Made by a program: the position numbers and the translations under genes. The notes below the pieces were generated by a model. That model made no database searches. It worked only from the letters and a program-made list of their open reading frames with translations, and was not told the DNA's origin. A stretch of DNA of 64,000 nucleotides from Ailanthus altissimus (Eukaryota; Streptophyta; Magnoliopsida; Sapindales; Simaroubaceae): positions 9,188,001 through 9,252,000 of the forward strand of contig OX327694.1 of assembly GCA_946807835.1 (NCBI GenBank), written 5' to 3'. This document shows, in pieces, positions 11,046 through 23,867 of the stretch (position 1 is its first letter; every line of letters begins with the position of its first letter).

Positions 11046-12990
11046 TGTCACGGCACCACCACGAATTGGGTCAAAAGAGTTATCACACTTAACAAAAATC
11101 AAACTATGCAAAACTCAAAACTAATACTTAATATATAATTATAAATTTAAACTTGCCCACAATAATTTAAAAAGTCAAAATAGTGAAAGTAAAGTACTTT
11201 AAAACAAAATATTACTTTAATTAAAATATCCGCATACTTAAAATCCTACCAACAGAAAAGCCAGGGATAATAAAAGCTAAAATCACTATGTATATAAATC
11301 TTCAATCATCTAAAGATTAGATTAAACTATAGTGAGTGTGAAAGCAGCGATTATAAAATAAATATATACATATATAATGCATTGACACGATCAAAAAAAT
11401 ATATCAAAAAACAAAATATACGTATGTTATATCATATATTTCAAAATTTACTCCATACTTAACTAAGAATACCCTTAGTTATTACTTTATAAGTCTTATA
11501 TATAAATATATATATATATATTGAAGAAAATAAGACTTTCACATATTACTTAGCACATATCACATAGTGAGATTACTATTGGCAAAAAATTGTATCAAAG
11601 ATAAGTGTAAGTGAGGATAAATTTTACACACATAACTCTCATGTTCGAAGATAAGAGTCAAATTCTCACCCTAATCATTATCGAGTTCTCTTACATACAC
11701 AAATACATCGACACGCGAATATCAACGACGTCCTAATCGTACTCATAGGACTCCTATGAACATAGAGTAGCACATATGACATATATTATATAAATTAATC
11801 CTAAAAAAAAGACCGTACATTAAAAAAAATACTTCAAATCACACAAAGAGTACCTACTAAGACATTATTTGAGTATCCTAAAAAAATAACTTATATCCTA
11901 GACAAACTTTACTTTAAATCTTTTTTTTAATATCAAATAAAAGTTTTTATGTATGTTCATGCTTGATTTCAATACTCACAATGCATAAAAAAATAATCTC
12001 ATATTTTCATATCAAAATAAATTTGGTGCACAATGTAATTGCAATATATTTAAAACACATACAAACATTATATGCACAAATAAAATATGTTTATTATGAT
12101 CCAATAAAAATTTAATATACTTATCTCTTAATGATTGCAATAATAAAAAATAAAAAATAAATTTTTTCATAAATATCATCAAAGATTGAAGCTTAAATAA
12201 CTTATTAAACTCTATACTTTAAACTTATATCGTCAAATTAACTTAATAAGTTAATTTTTCTAACTTGTCAAATCTAATCCTTTAACCTTATTTTAATTTT
12301 TTAGGGCTTAAACAAATTCCAAATTTTTAATTCAGAATATCATTACCGATCAACGTATTACTTGTAATATAAAAAACATAAGACATTTATTGCTCTCTAA
12401 TATTTTTTATATTGATTCCCAAAATTATGACAGAAATCTGTCAAAAAAAGAACTTTCACTAACGTATCTTAGTATCTGATTTTTAATAATTAAAGTGCTC
12501 GTCCAATTCACTTGGAATTTTACAATGCATTAATAATCATATAGAGGGTTCGCTAGTAATAATTTCATGTCTTAATCAATAAAAATATTTTTGTATGAAT
12601 TTTGTTTTAGGACCTTTAGATTATGGAAATTAGAACTCTAGACTGTTGGTTTTGTACTCTGAAATTCATAAAAACTTGAAATTCATAAAAACTTGAAATT
12701 TAAATGTCATATTAGATAAAAAAAAAAAATCAATCTACTGAATTTCATAATTATTCAAGTTGATTTAATCACTTAAACAATTCATGTCGTTAAATTTTTT
12801 AAGATGACAGTTTCTATAAACTTAGGGTCAGATTTAAAAATTAACTAAAACTTCAAATCTTGATATTTTCGAACGAAATAAAATTCTATACAAGCCTTTA
12901 GATGTCTACTTTCATGTTGTATAAAGATATTAGCACAACTCATAATTAAAAAAATCAAAACCATTCTGAGAATATGTTACTTTCATGAAC
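11046..12990 (-). repeat. Family-A LTR-like repeat (copy A3), old and truncated
   Basis: It starts TGTCACGGCACCACC at 11046 and follows the family-A order: AAAGAGTTATCACAC, the 'CTATAGTGAGTGTGAAAG' segment near 11325, CTCACCCTAATCATTATCG near 11665, then the ACTTATCTCTTAAT region near 12120. Similarity is patchy after about 12600 and lost near 12990, without the terminal TTACTACA. A 17-base direct repeat (ACTTGAAATTCATAAAA) lies near 12660-12705. It is the most diverged family-A copy in the window. Confidence 0.6.
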
Positions 12991-15900
12991 AAAGCCTATA
13001 AAATTTATTATTTCTTTTATTATATTTTAATCAATTGCTCTCTATATGTACTCATAAACAAATGTAATCACAAATTCGCTTTAGGGGTATCTTTGATATT
13101 TGGGTAAAATAACGGGACATTTGTGATACATCAAACTTAATCAAGTGTCTTTTTGATGTTTAGGCAAAATACAAAGACATTTGTGATACAATAAAATATA
13201 GAAAGATTATTGATAATATAATACCCCTACCATTGCATTTGCATATAACAGATTCGTGAGAATGATTAGCTGCTATCAAAGAAAGTTCATTATTATGGCA
13301 TAGTCCATACAAATGTAATACTTGTACATTTGCAAATCGACTTTGAAGAAATTGCACAAGGATAAAGTTATAAAATAGACAAAGAAAAAGTTTGCAACAT
13401 AATTGGAATTGTGATGGTATATTTTGTGGCAATATGAAACCAAGCGCACTACTAATGTTTCAATCAGTTCATTTTAGGAAAATTTAGACATTATGACAAT
13501 TTCTGGAACTTACAATGTTTCTACTATATTTTCATTGTCGAGATAATATTATTGTTGAAATTAATACACTTTCTAAAAATGAGGCTAAAAATTATAAATA
13601 ATAAAATATTTAGATAATTATCTAAAAAATAGTAAAAAAATTTGTAATAAATGTCAAGGAATTTTAAAAATTTATAAGTAATTTTATAATAAATCAACAA
13701 TTGTGAGAGTTAGACGAGATTTTTAAAAAATAAAAAGTGGTAGTTGTAAATATAAATAGTGATAGTGTGATATGTTCTAATAAATTAAAATTAATTAACA
13801 AATCCTTTCTAAAGATACGTATCTCTTTTTTTTTATAATAAAATTTTTCTTTATTTTTCAAAGCATATATCTCTCATAAACTTTAAAAATATTATCCTTT
13901 CAATCACTATAAATTTTTATCAATATATCTGAAATCAAGTAATTCAGATTATATAATAGTAATAAAATACTATTCATATAATTATTATTCATAGAAATAC
14001 TATTCATAAATACAATATCAATATTCTCACAATACCAAATCCTCTCAATTTTCTATCAATTATTATACAAAAAGCTACCCACAGTTGTTAGAAGAAATAG
14101 CATTGGTTGGCAGTTCTAAAACTGCTATTGAGAACATTAAGTTAAAAACACACACACATTAGTTTACAAAAGCTAGAAATTAACAAGAGCTTAACAACTA
14201 GTTGAAGGGAATTGAAAATTAAAACTGCTTGGTGTACTAAAAATCTATGTAATTTATTTAAAATAAAAATATAAAGAACTTAGCAGTAGCAGAGATAACA
14301 TCATAAAAGTTTATCATAGATCAGAAGGCTAGCATATACTCACAAGTGATATTCATATATAGCATTTTCCATACTCCATAAAGGTGTGCCTATGTAGATT
14401 CATTGCATAGGTAATTTGATCAGAATTTTTCTAGACATATCTAGGAGTTTTTTTTTTTCTTTATCAAATTAGAATAAAAATGAATTTGATTAGAGTTTAT
14501 ATAATTCTAAATGCACGTCTTAATGATACGATTTTTTTCCCCTTGACATATGATTATAAGTTTGACTATTAAGATGTTTGTGTTTACAAACTAGAAATTC
14601 TAAAAATTGGTAATTTAGTTCTTTTAAGTATTATATATATTTATTGGGGTGTAATTTTGGAGCTGACATGTGGACAAATTGAAAAAATCCACGTGGACAT
14701 CTCTTGCTCTATACGAAATAGGAAAATTTATCACAGCAGGTTGCAATATCAAGAAAAGCCCTTTAATAAAAATCAAGAAATATCTCGGTGGACCTACTTG
14801 CAATGCATATGTTCATTGAGCCCATGCTTATTTTTTTGGAGTCCACGCTGGATGATAACAAGATGACTAGAGGATAAATGTAATCTAGGTTGAGAATACC
14901 ATAGCTTTGCAGGATCGTATTTTTAAATTTTATTATGCTTAAGAATAATACCTTAGTTATAATTTTCTAATCTATATTTTCTATCAAAATTCGCAAATCT
15001 TTCGTATTATATCTCTACCAATAAAATATTTGTGTAAGCGAGTCTATTAATTATAAAGGATTTAATTTTGTGTTCTAATTTTTCTCTTTAAAAAATTTTT
15101 TAATTAAAAGAATTATAAAAACATACACCTATGTGAAAAAAAAGTCTCAAAATACTTCTTTTTAAAGTGTACAGTTTCATTTTTAAAATACGTATTTTTA
15201 GTTAAACTCTAATTTTTAATAGGATTACAATAAAATAATATCTTATATAATTTTGATTTAAATAATTAAAAAATAAATTTTTATTTGATAAGGGTTATGA
15301 TAGTATCTAATAGTATTTTTAAATTAATTAAATAATTTAGATAATTCATAATTATCTAAGTTATTTAAATTAAATAAGTAATCTAATTATTTTTTTAATT
15401 TTCATAACTATTATAGAGTGGGCCAACAATTAATCAGGCCAAATGGGTTTAATCAAATTAAATATAGGGTCAACAAAATTAGTTAATTAGTCATAATAAA
15501 TTTAATTAAATTAAGATTAGGTTAATTAATATTTTAAATCAAACAATTAACTTATAGTCCATTTTAGTATTTTATGAAATCAACATGGGTCTAATGGACA
15601 TACAAAATTAAATTCTGATAAATTAAATTATTTTATTAAAATTTTTTAATCAATATAATTTTATTTATTAACTTTATATTGCATCATTAAAAATATAAAG
15701 TAGAGCTTTTAATTTTGCAGATAAATTATAAAATAGAAAACTATATTTGTCTAATTAATAATAATTTCATATAAATCAATCATCTACAAATGTTCATAAT
15801 TAGAGCTTGGTCAAGTGTTCGTTAATCTTTCTAATTATATCTTTATCCTTAATTCACATTGATCATTACCTTTTAAATATTTAATTTACGAAATTCACAA

Positions 15901-17365
15901 ATTAATTATTTTCTTTAACTCTTAAAGAAAATTGAATTCATTATGTTCAAGATTAGAATTAATTATCAAATAAATAACTAATCTAACTCTTCTTAGAAGG
16001 AGTAGATTCTATTTCTATGATAAATGTTCAAAGCCATTCATTTTTTTATATCTATAAAATATTTAGTAATTGACTGAAAATATTTATAGTAATTTCTTTA
16101 TAGATTAATAAATATAACCCAATAAATAGGAGTTCATTAATCACTTAAGATTAAGATTAATCCATATATGATTATAATGTGATAAAATAAGTTCTCTTTA
16201 TAATAAAGATTAAGAGATAATTAATTTTATCATGATCTAGTCTTATATAATCAACATTATACAGAGTGTCTCTATTTTCTACGTCAACATATAGATTGAT
16301 TTGGATGAAACCATTGTATACAATATACAAATGGATTGCACTTATAGTCTATTAAAAGAAGTTTTCATTTTCATTCAAACTAAGAACTAGTTTAGATTAT
16401 TATGTTTAAACTTAATCCTCTTATATATAACTATTATATACTAAGTTCAAGGTTACATATAATAATCAAGAAATTTCATGATTGGAAAAAAAATTAATAT
16501 TGCAAATATAAAGTTGAATGAATAACCTCTATTTTTTATTTTTAATAGTAAATAAATATAAATAACCATGATTTAAGGGAACGCTTCAAACAAGCCTTTT
16601 ATCAGCTTCGTACAACCACCTCAACTCCCTTATTAATAGGAAAGAACCTCATTGAAATAGAAGAATCTTTGCCAGCATAATACTCCTGCATGTAGTAGGG
16701 TCAATATTGTTTCTTTATTCAATTAGATCGACCAATGAGAAGGCTACTTGTTCACAAAAGATATGGGGCTTAATTACTATACTGCCCTAAATCTTATTAT
16801 GTGTCCAAAATACCCTTTTAAAAGTTAGAAGTCACTGTTATTAGTTTATCACATTTCCCACTCAAAGAGGCAAGCTCCATGCCTCGTAGCTCAGTTCAAC
16901 ATAAAGGAAAATTGTGTATAACACTCTCTCTTATTTACCTATGATAATCAAGAGACCCAAATTTTATTTTCTATGCATCTTCTTCTTATTCCTATTAGGT
17001 AAAGCCTTTATTGAGCTTCATGTCTAATTTAAGCATTGAAAGGCCATCGCCAATCTCCCCCATTGGCATCTATTACTAACCATTATTTGTGTCTTGTTTT
17101 GTACAAGTTTCACATCTCTAATTTATCTTCTTCTTCATCTAGCCTCTTCAATCTCAATATTTTACCTTTTAAGACACTCAAACCACTCTAACTCCACCAT
17201 TCATAGCCTAAATATCCTATTTAGTTTGACTTTAAATAATAGTTACATAACAAATTACTATAACTCGAAGGGAGAAGTAACTCAAAATTCTCAACAGCTT
17301 CTATATTTAGGTAATCTCAAATTCTTATACAAAGTTGTACTTCTCATTTCTATGGCTTTCTAGAA
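12991..17365. other. AT-rich DNA without recognised genes
   Basis: More than 4 kb of A+T-rich sequence has no long open frame and no domain I can name. Two diverged copies of a roughly 55-base unit ending GACATTTGTGATACA lie at about 13085-13128 and 13145-13190. The frames at 13160-13432 (-), 14657-14866 (+) and 17094-17363 (+) lack recognisable motifs; the first has a faint leucine-rich-repeat look that I do not trust. The block 15420-16560 could be an old LTR or leader, but no termini or duplications were found. Confidence 0.5.
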
Positions 17366-17936
17366 TCCATCAGACCCTGCAATAGATTGCAAATATGAGA
17401 AGGATAAGTGATATCTAAAACCTAACCAACACAAGCATCAAATGCCAATGAACTGTCAATAATAGGTAAACATATACCTAAGGGGTTCTTTTTTACTATG
17501 GTAAGGTACTTCGGATAATTGAATTTACAATGTCCATCTTCACCGCAATTGAATTATTTTCTTTTGCCCTTGTTCATCTCTAGTGGCTTGAATATAATGT
17601 CTCTTAGGACCTACAAGTGGTATCTACTTTACATTCTTCTTTCCCTTAGACGTCTAAAAAGCCTTTGAGGCAAAAATAAAGCACTCTAACCATTGAGGGC
17701 TAAACTTCCTTTCTTCATGTTCTCCTAAGTTGTCTTCAATATATTATGTAGCTCAATATAAGAATCAATCCTTGCATGTTGAAGTTTATAATAAACTATG
17801 CAAATTATTTCAGTAAAGACTAGAGAATCAAACTATTATCCAAATTATTATTTAGGGATACGTCTCTGGTCTCCAATTTCTCAATGCAAGATATCATATT
17901 AAGTACATGAGGACTAACTGAACTGCCCTCTGAAAG

Positions 17937-18690
17937 TGTTTGATTAAAAATCATTGGAATATGATTTGGGGATCAAGCCAAGTGTGTAGGGTGCACACGG
18001 ATCGAAGACGGATGCGAAAGGAGGCGAAAAATGAGAAGGCGCACCATGCGACCAGCGCTGCGGCGACTAGGAGTGGGCGCCGGGGCACCAGAACAGAACA
18101 CTCAACGCCGCAGCGCTCAGCAGAAGCGCGCCAGTGCTGGAGCAACGAGATCCCAGCGCTGCAGCGCTGGACGCGGGAACAGTATCCCAAAATTAGAAAA
18201 CTTCCTAATTTCGTCTCCCACTTGCTCTAGGACTCCCTAATACGACTCCCACACGTATAGGGAAAACCTAGGACGTCCCAAGGCCTATATAAAGGCTATC
18301 AATTGGCTTGTAAACATAACTTTGTGATGTTGACAATCTTTGTGATCAAGTTAGTGAGATCTTTGTGATCTTAGAGAGATCTTGGTGATCAACAATAATC
18401 TTAGTGATTATTCTTAGTGGTTCTTTGTGAGAGAAAATCTCTAGAGTGTAAGAGAGAGTTTTCTTTGTGATCTTTCTTGTAATAGACATACTTTGTGGTT
18501 GCCTTATGATTCATAATAAGAGAAGAGTGTGATCTTGATCCGCCGTGGACGTAGGCAAGTTACCGAACCACGTAATTCTTTGTGTGTTCTTCTTCTACCC
18601 TTTCTCTCTTTTATTTCTTAATAACTTGTTTTGCATTATTATATTACTTGGGTGAATTATTTAGCTTGTTTGTGTGCTTCCGCTTCAACA
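17937..18690 (+). mobile_element. 754-bp solo LTR with target duplication GAAAG
   Basis: It starts TGTTTGATTAAA and ends CTTCAACA, and is bracketed by GAAAG at 17932-17936 and 18691-18695; removing it and one duplicate rejoins the copia gag. On the + strand it has a TATA box (TATATAAAGG, 18286-18295) and then repeated CTTTGTGATC-like words. The segment GTGGACGTAGGC...CCGAACCACGTA near 18545-18572 resembles the U5 of many plant copia LTRs. The part upstream of the TATA box (about 18000-18180) is strikingly GC-rich. No internal region is present, so it is a solo LTR left by LTR-LTR recombination. Open frames across the GC-rich part (17940-18240, both strands) are by-products. Confidence 0.92.
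18286..18295 (+). promoter_or_regulatory. TATA box of the 754-bp LTR
   Basis: TATATAAAGG lies about 350 bases into the LTR, with GC-rich upstream sequence, as expected for a U3 promoter. Activity is not shown. Confidence 0.65.
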
Positions 18691-19067
18691 GAAAGTTTAG
18701 ACTAAAACAGTATTTTGGCGACTCGATAAATCTCAACCTGTGGTTTGTTACCAAACATCTTATTCAAATGAAGCATAATACTACATGTACTATCGATATG
18801 CACATGCTCTCTTTGAAGATCAGTAGACATCGATGTCAAAATATATGATTTGACTTTCAAATTATAATCTATCCATTTTCGATAAGTCTTAAGTTCTTCT
18901 AAAGAAGCTTTATCAGAAACACCTTTAGGCATTTTCTAAACAATAATATATCCAAGCTTCTTCGAATCCAAAACAATTCTTAGATTCATAAGCCAACTAG
19001 AATAATTTTCAATACCTTTTAGTTGGTGTACATTTAGTATACGTATAAATGAGTTGCTGATAATCAT

Positions 19068-20097
19068 CTTACCTTCATAAGATAAAAGAAAAGATGTTAG
19101 TGAAATATTTTAAATTATTAAAATACTTTAGATTATGAATATAATAACTTATATGCTTTTAATATAAAGATGCCCTTCCATTGCTTTACATTTTCCTTTT
19201 AATCTCTTAAACGAAAAAATGAATGTTTAACTCTTTAAACTTTATAGTAGAAAGTAGACCCAATAATCATTTATACCAACCTTATCCTTTTATGATCTTG
19301 GTCTTTGTAAATTCAAAAGGTAGACAATTCTTGTCATTTACATCTCATGTAAGTCTTACCACTGGTCTTAAACACACCTCATCTTCACACTTTAGTGATA
19401 TTGGGTAAGTGTGTTTTAGATTAACTTGTCAATTATCAAATATAAATTATTGATACTACACTAATACTTTAGTGATATTGAGCAATACGTTCGCTTATAT
19501 TTGTCTCATCTCATGTTTAACTTGTATAGTCCAACTCACTTCAACCAATCCCTCACATTTTAACAATATTAAAAAAGACCGCACTGATTCGTCTAATACT
19601 GTATTGATAAGATGGACCTTGTATAACATTCTCCAAAAATGAAACACAAACAATCTGATTATGAGAGAATTTTCAAAGTATTTGTATCTCATGAGGATAA
19701 AATTCTCAAAACACATATTTGTTTTATGTAAACACAACTAACCCCCTCTAGTAGGCCTTCTATTGTGGTTAACAACATAAAACAATGATCATAGTTTATA
19801 TAACAGTATATAAATTACATAAAATAAACATAATATGCATTTAAAATTAAAGTAGAGTGAAAATCATAAACGTCGTGAAATTGGTAATTCCAACACCCTA
19901 GTGGTAATTCCAATGTCTCCAACACCCAACGTCAAACATGCATCGCCCCAGCATCCTCAAGAACAATGACCTGACATTGCAGCCTCAACTCTTGAAGCCG
20001 CAATGCCTATTGGTTTGGGACCTAATGTCATACATCATAAATTCACTCAATGTCCAACCAAACATAACTCTTATGTTGAACACTCAACACACAGTAT
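19068..20097 (-). other. Untranslated leader of the older long-LTR copia
   Basis: This is about 1 kb between the primer site and the gag ATG, without an open frame. It carries three recognisable copies of the leader motif at 19386-19403, 19463-19480 and 19554-19571, plus a degenerate one near 19283-19300, at the same spacing as in Copia-2 and Copia-3. Near 19900-19995 it has a weak version of the GC-rich GCAGC/GCTG repeat. A conserved AACTAACCCC...AGTAGG segment lies near 19735-19760. Confidence 0.75.
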
Positions 20098-20110
20098 AGC
20101 TCTGATACCA
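20098..20110 (-). other. Primer-binding site of the older long-LTR copia
   Basis: AGCTCTGATACCA on the + strand is the complement of TGGTATCAGAGCT, a perfect initiator-methionine tRNA primer site for a - strand element. Two bases separate it from the LTR start at 20113. Confidence 0.88.
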
Positions 20111-20112
20111 TT

Positions 20113-20127
20113 TGATGGGGTTACAAT
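20113..20127 (-). repeat. First 15 bases of the older copia 5' LTR
   Basis: TGATGGGGTTACAAT is the stub of the LTR; its last five bases (ACAAT) are the left target duplication of Copia-2. The LTR continues at 32165. Confidence 0.82.
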
Positions 20128-22165
20128 TGTAGGGGATCAACTAAGTAAGGTGTATTCATGTGATAGTGTTTTAATAGCAAAATACGCATCTAATATATAT
20201 TTTAACGTAACGGAATTATAAAACATACAATTAACACACTTATCATATATTAATCAAATTAATATATAAACGATAAAATTGAGAAATTTTACATATATTC
20301 TTTCGGAGTTCGTCTGCAGTTGTACTCGTTGTCGGTTCTAGTTATCAACTTAATGAACTTGATAATCTAAAATAACAGCTCCTGAATCCAACGTAGGATT
20401 AACTCTTTAATTCCAAATGGCCGATTGAATCTTTTACTCTTTCTTTCTCTTAGTGATGAAGAGAAAAAATAGAAACAACAATTGTTTCTCTTACTGTTAC
20501 GAGCAAAAACGAAAAAATGAGAAATGAAATAACCCTTTTGTTTTTTCAATTCATTCTTCTCATTTCCGTTTGTAATCACACATATATCTCTTTACAATAA
20601 AAAATTAATATTATAATAAAATATTAATAAAAGAAGCATTGTTGGTAAAAAAAATAATAAATAAAGAAAATAATAATATTATATATATCATGCATGATAA
20701 CTATCATGCATTATATATATATATTATATTATTATTAATATAATATTATAAGATAATATATTTTATTTTATATATTTAATTATTTAACATTTAAATAATT
20801 AAAGTGTAAAATAATCATTTTACCCCTTATGCATAGTTACCAAGTATACCCTTAACGGGTCTCACCAAATTTCACACTTGAGTAAACTCAACCGAGAGTT
20901 CACAATGCGTCACGTGTCACTTTACAATTAGTAAATAATAATTATTGACTAATTGTTATATTTAACACTTAAATATTGACACGCACTCATTTTCGTGATT
21001 ACGTTGGATATTACTAGATTAAACAATTTAATCCAATACTCTGCCCAGTGCACAACGAGTGCACTACATATCGCGGGACTCCCTAGGTTTACGCCCGATT
21101 CGTCAAATGAAACTATTCCATAAGTCCGTGAGCCATGCCCCATGCACACGTCATGAATATTACAAATCGATACATTGAACCATACAAGTTGAGGTTACAA
21201 CGCATACGTATAGTCATTCCATTATATATATCTTGGATTTACGGGGACATAGATCCACACCGTCAAATTCCCATATGCTTATCTATAAACTTATCTCCAG
21301 AATAGTATCTCAATAGTACAATATGAGCAAAACTCCTTGTTATATTGTTTAACCCCACGGAAACACCTTTTCGGGTTAACTGCTTACGGCCATAAGATTT
21401 TCATTAGATACTATCTGGGAGCACCTAGATATATCACTCCCTATGAGAGCTGATGGATCCTATATTTGCACGCATCGGACTCTATGAGCATCGGACCATA
21501 CCAAGCGAAACCCAGCGGTCAGACCATGAAAGGTCTCTGACATGCGTAGAACCAAAGCATAGTGGATCACTCACAAACCCACCGTGGTGCTCAGGTCAAA
21601 GGACTACATATACTACTCAACTAGATAGGACCTTCCATTGACGCCAACATAGGATATCTATTAGGGTCCTCATAAGTCTGTTCAGTACTCAGTTTTAACT
21701 GAATACCTGTATCCCTATACAATCTCCAAGATCCTGGTCAGTTAGGAACAACCAACTGTACCTTACAGATATAGATATACACTAATCTATGTAAATTAAT
21801 TGGATCTACTAACAGACCTGTGTTAGTAGAAATAGATCAGGAACTATGTATTTGAGAACTTGCTTGTATAATAACACATCCTAGCAACCTATTGTAACTC
21901 TTGCAACTATATCATTATTAGTATATTTTGAGGTCTTTGTCCTGTTACAAACAATGCTCCAACTCTTGAAATATTTGCTAACTCTTAGCACCGGTCTAAA
22001 CTCTTTTAGACCATATCCGAACTTATTAAGATAAAACAAAGTCTGTAGCGTAACAAGCATTAAACCATATAATTAAAAGGTAATTAGCGATATAACAAAA
22101 TCTACTCTGTATAGATATCAAATATTCATACAAAACTGGGATGACACGTAGACATAACCCTAATA
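20128..22165 (-). repeat. Copia-2 3' LTR (left)
   Basis: It starts TGTAGGGGATCAAC and ends CCCTAATA (CA mutated to TA), and pairs with 30105-32159. It contains the imperfect AT-rich inverted repeat near 20684-20720, the conserved LTR core (about 21040-21300) with CTCCCTAGGT, and the small AGACC-ATGAAA-GGTCT hairpin at 21521-21536. Direction follows from the coding strand and the polypurine tract at 22166-22177. Confidence 0.92.
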
Positions 22166-22177
22166 ATCTCCCACTTA
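22166..22177 (-). other. Polypurine tract of Copia-2
   Basis: The + strand ATCTCCCACTTA reads TAAGTGGGAGAT on the coding strand, immediately before the 3' LTR, where the plus-strand primer should lie. Confidence 0.75.
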
Positions 22178-23862
22178 ACCTAGTTTCAATCACAGTGGTA
22201 TCTAATACCCATAGACTCTACGTGTTTCTCAAACACCTTTGGAGTTAAGACTTTAGTAAGTGGGTCTGCTATATTATTTACAGAATTTATTTCACAAATA
22301 ACTACATCTCCCCTGGCCAAGATCTCTCTAATGATGTAGTATTTCCACTTCACATGTTAGACTTCTGGTGTGCTTTTGGCTTATTTACTTGTGCTATGGC
22401 CCTATTATTTTCGTAAACTAATGGATAGGATCCAATGAACTTAGAACTATTCCAAGCTCGGAGACAAACTTGCGAATCTAAACAGCTTCCTTTGGAGCTT
22501 CAGAAGCTACAATGTGCTCTGTCTCTATGGTAGAGTTAGTTGTAGACCTCTGCTTAGTACTCTTTCAGTTCACTGCACCTCCATTGAGAGCAAACACATA
22601 TCTAGATGTAGACTTTCTATCATTTAGATCAGACTGAAAGTTTGAATCCGTGTATTCTCTCACTTGAATATCATTATCTCCATAAATGAGAAACTTATCA
22701 TTCGTACCCTTAAAGATATTTCAGGATATATTTGACCGCCATCCAATGGTTGTCACCTGGATCAGATTGATACTAGCTTATAACACTTATAGCCATACTG
22801 ATATCAGGTCTCGTGCACATCATAACATACATTAGGCTGCCAACAGTTGATACATATGGTATGTTAGACATTCTAACTCTTTCATCTTCCGTCTGACGAG
22901 ACATTCTCCTAGAAAGATGAACACCATGTCTAAAAGGTACATTTACTGTCTTACAGTTAATAAAACTGTACCTTTCCAATACGCTATCAATATATGATGA
23001 CTGAAAGAATCCTATTAGCTTCTTAGCTCTATCTCTATAGAGCTTTATACCCAGTATATAAGAAGCTTCTCCTAAGTCTTTCATGAAGAAATTCTTACTC
23101 AGATAGCTTTTTGTGGATTGTAACATACCAATATTATTCCCAATGATCAGTATGTCATCCACATAGAAAACAAGAAAGATGATCATATTCCCACTGACCC
23201 TTTTATACGCACAAGCTTCTTCCTCATTTTTTATGAAACCAGACTTTTTGATTACCTCATCAAAATGATGATTCCAACTTCGGAAGGCTTACTTAAGTCC
23301 ATAAATGGACTTCTTCAGCCTGTATACTAGACCAGAAGTTTGGCTGGATGTAAAACCTTCAGGCTGTTTTATGAATATCTCTTCCTTGAGGTATCCATTC
23401 AGAAACGCTGTCTTTACATCCATTTGCCAAATCTCAAAGTCATAGTATACAGCAAGTGCCAAAAAAATCCTAATTGACTTAAGCATCGTAACTAAAGCAA
23501 ATATCTCCTTATAATCAATCACAGATCGCTGAGAATAACCTTTTGCCATTAGTCGGGCCTTAAAGGTCTTTACCTTTCTATCAGGCCCTCGCTTCCATTT
23601 GTAAATCTATTTACAACAGATAGGAACAATTCATTCGAGAAGTGGAACCAAGTCTCAGACTTGATTTTGATGCATAGAGTCAATTTTGAATTCCATGGCT
23701 TCTTGTCATTTACTCGAGTCGATGTCTAACATCGCCTCCTTGTAAGTCAAAGGATCATTTCCTTCTATCAAGAAAACTCCAAGTACACCTTTAGAAATCT
23801 AACCATACCTAAGAGGTGTCCTGGACATCCTTTTAGACCTGTATGGAAGGTGTGTTAAAGGT
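22178..23862 (-). pseudogene. Copia-2 reverse transcriptase and RNase H, disabled
   Basis: On the - strand, RT begins near the solo-LTR junction and reads through MAKGYSQ, WQMDVKTAFLNGYLKEEI and KKSIYGLK (open 23549-23289). A stop and an indel follow, then NMIIFLVFYVDDILIIGNN with the catalytic YVDD at 23154-23165, MKDLGEASYILGIKLYRD and CTRPDISMA (open 23186-22773). RNase H follows toward 22200 with DRKSTS- and STIETEH-like segments broken by stops. Upstream (right) RT sequence is poor between 23550 and 23860. The catalytic aspartates of RT remain, but no continuous reading frame does. The 5-base ACACT at 23863-23867 marks the insertion site of solo LTR B. Confidence 0.86.
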
Positions 23863-23867
23863 ACACT

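Larger units (their letters stand above)
17366..19067 (-). pseudogene. Long-LTR copia gag to protease start (older element), split by an LTR
   Basis: Reading on the - strand from ATG at 19067, the gag opens MIISNSFIRILNVHQLKG and contains NYSSWLMNLRIVLDS, MPKGVSDKASLEELKTYRKW, SYILTSMST and MFGNKPQVEIYRVAK. It closely parallels the gags of Copia-2 (28881 down) and Copia-3 (61591 down). A TAG stop follows GYIIV. At 18691 the 754-bp solo LTR interrupts it and gag resumes at 17936. The zinc knuckle near 17510-17550 has lost its first and last cysteines (FNCGEDGHCKFNYP). A protease-like VLDITYPSHICNLLQ near 17380-17420 has Ile-Thr in place of the usual T-G. Everything downstream (integrase, RT) is absent; the break lies near 17366. 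Confidence 0.82.

Noticed and set aside
13160..13432. Possible leucine-rich-repeat or F-box-like fragment on the - strand
   Set aside because: One segment (FANVQVLHLYGLCHNNELSLIAANH) looks faintly LRR-like, but there is only one such unit, no flanking domain and no gene structure.
15420..16560. Possible LTR or leader of another copia
   Set aside because: The general look is LTR-like, but I found no TG..CA termini, primer site, polypurine tract or repeat partner in the window.
17094..17363. Hydrophobic 89-codon open frame that could be a small membrane protein
   Set aside because: The composition follows from T-rich sequence; there is no recognisable family, promoter or neighbour context.
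17940..18240. Host gene in a GC-rich island (three overlapping open frames)
   Set aside because: The island lies entirely within a solo LTR bounded by a perfect target duplication; the frames arise from the GC-rich palindromic repeat.
20684..20720. MITE or tRNA-like hairpin
   Set aside because: The inverted repeat is a part of both LTRs of Copia-2, has no target duplication of its own, and lacks tRNA box sequences.
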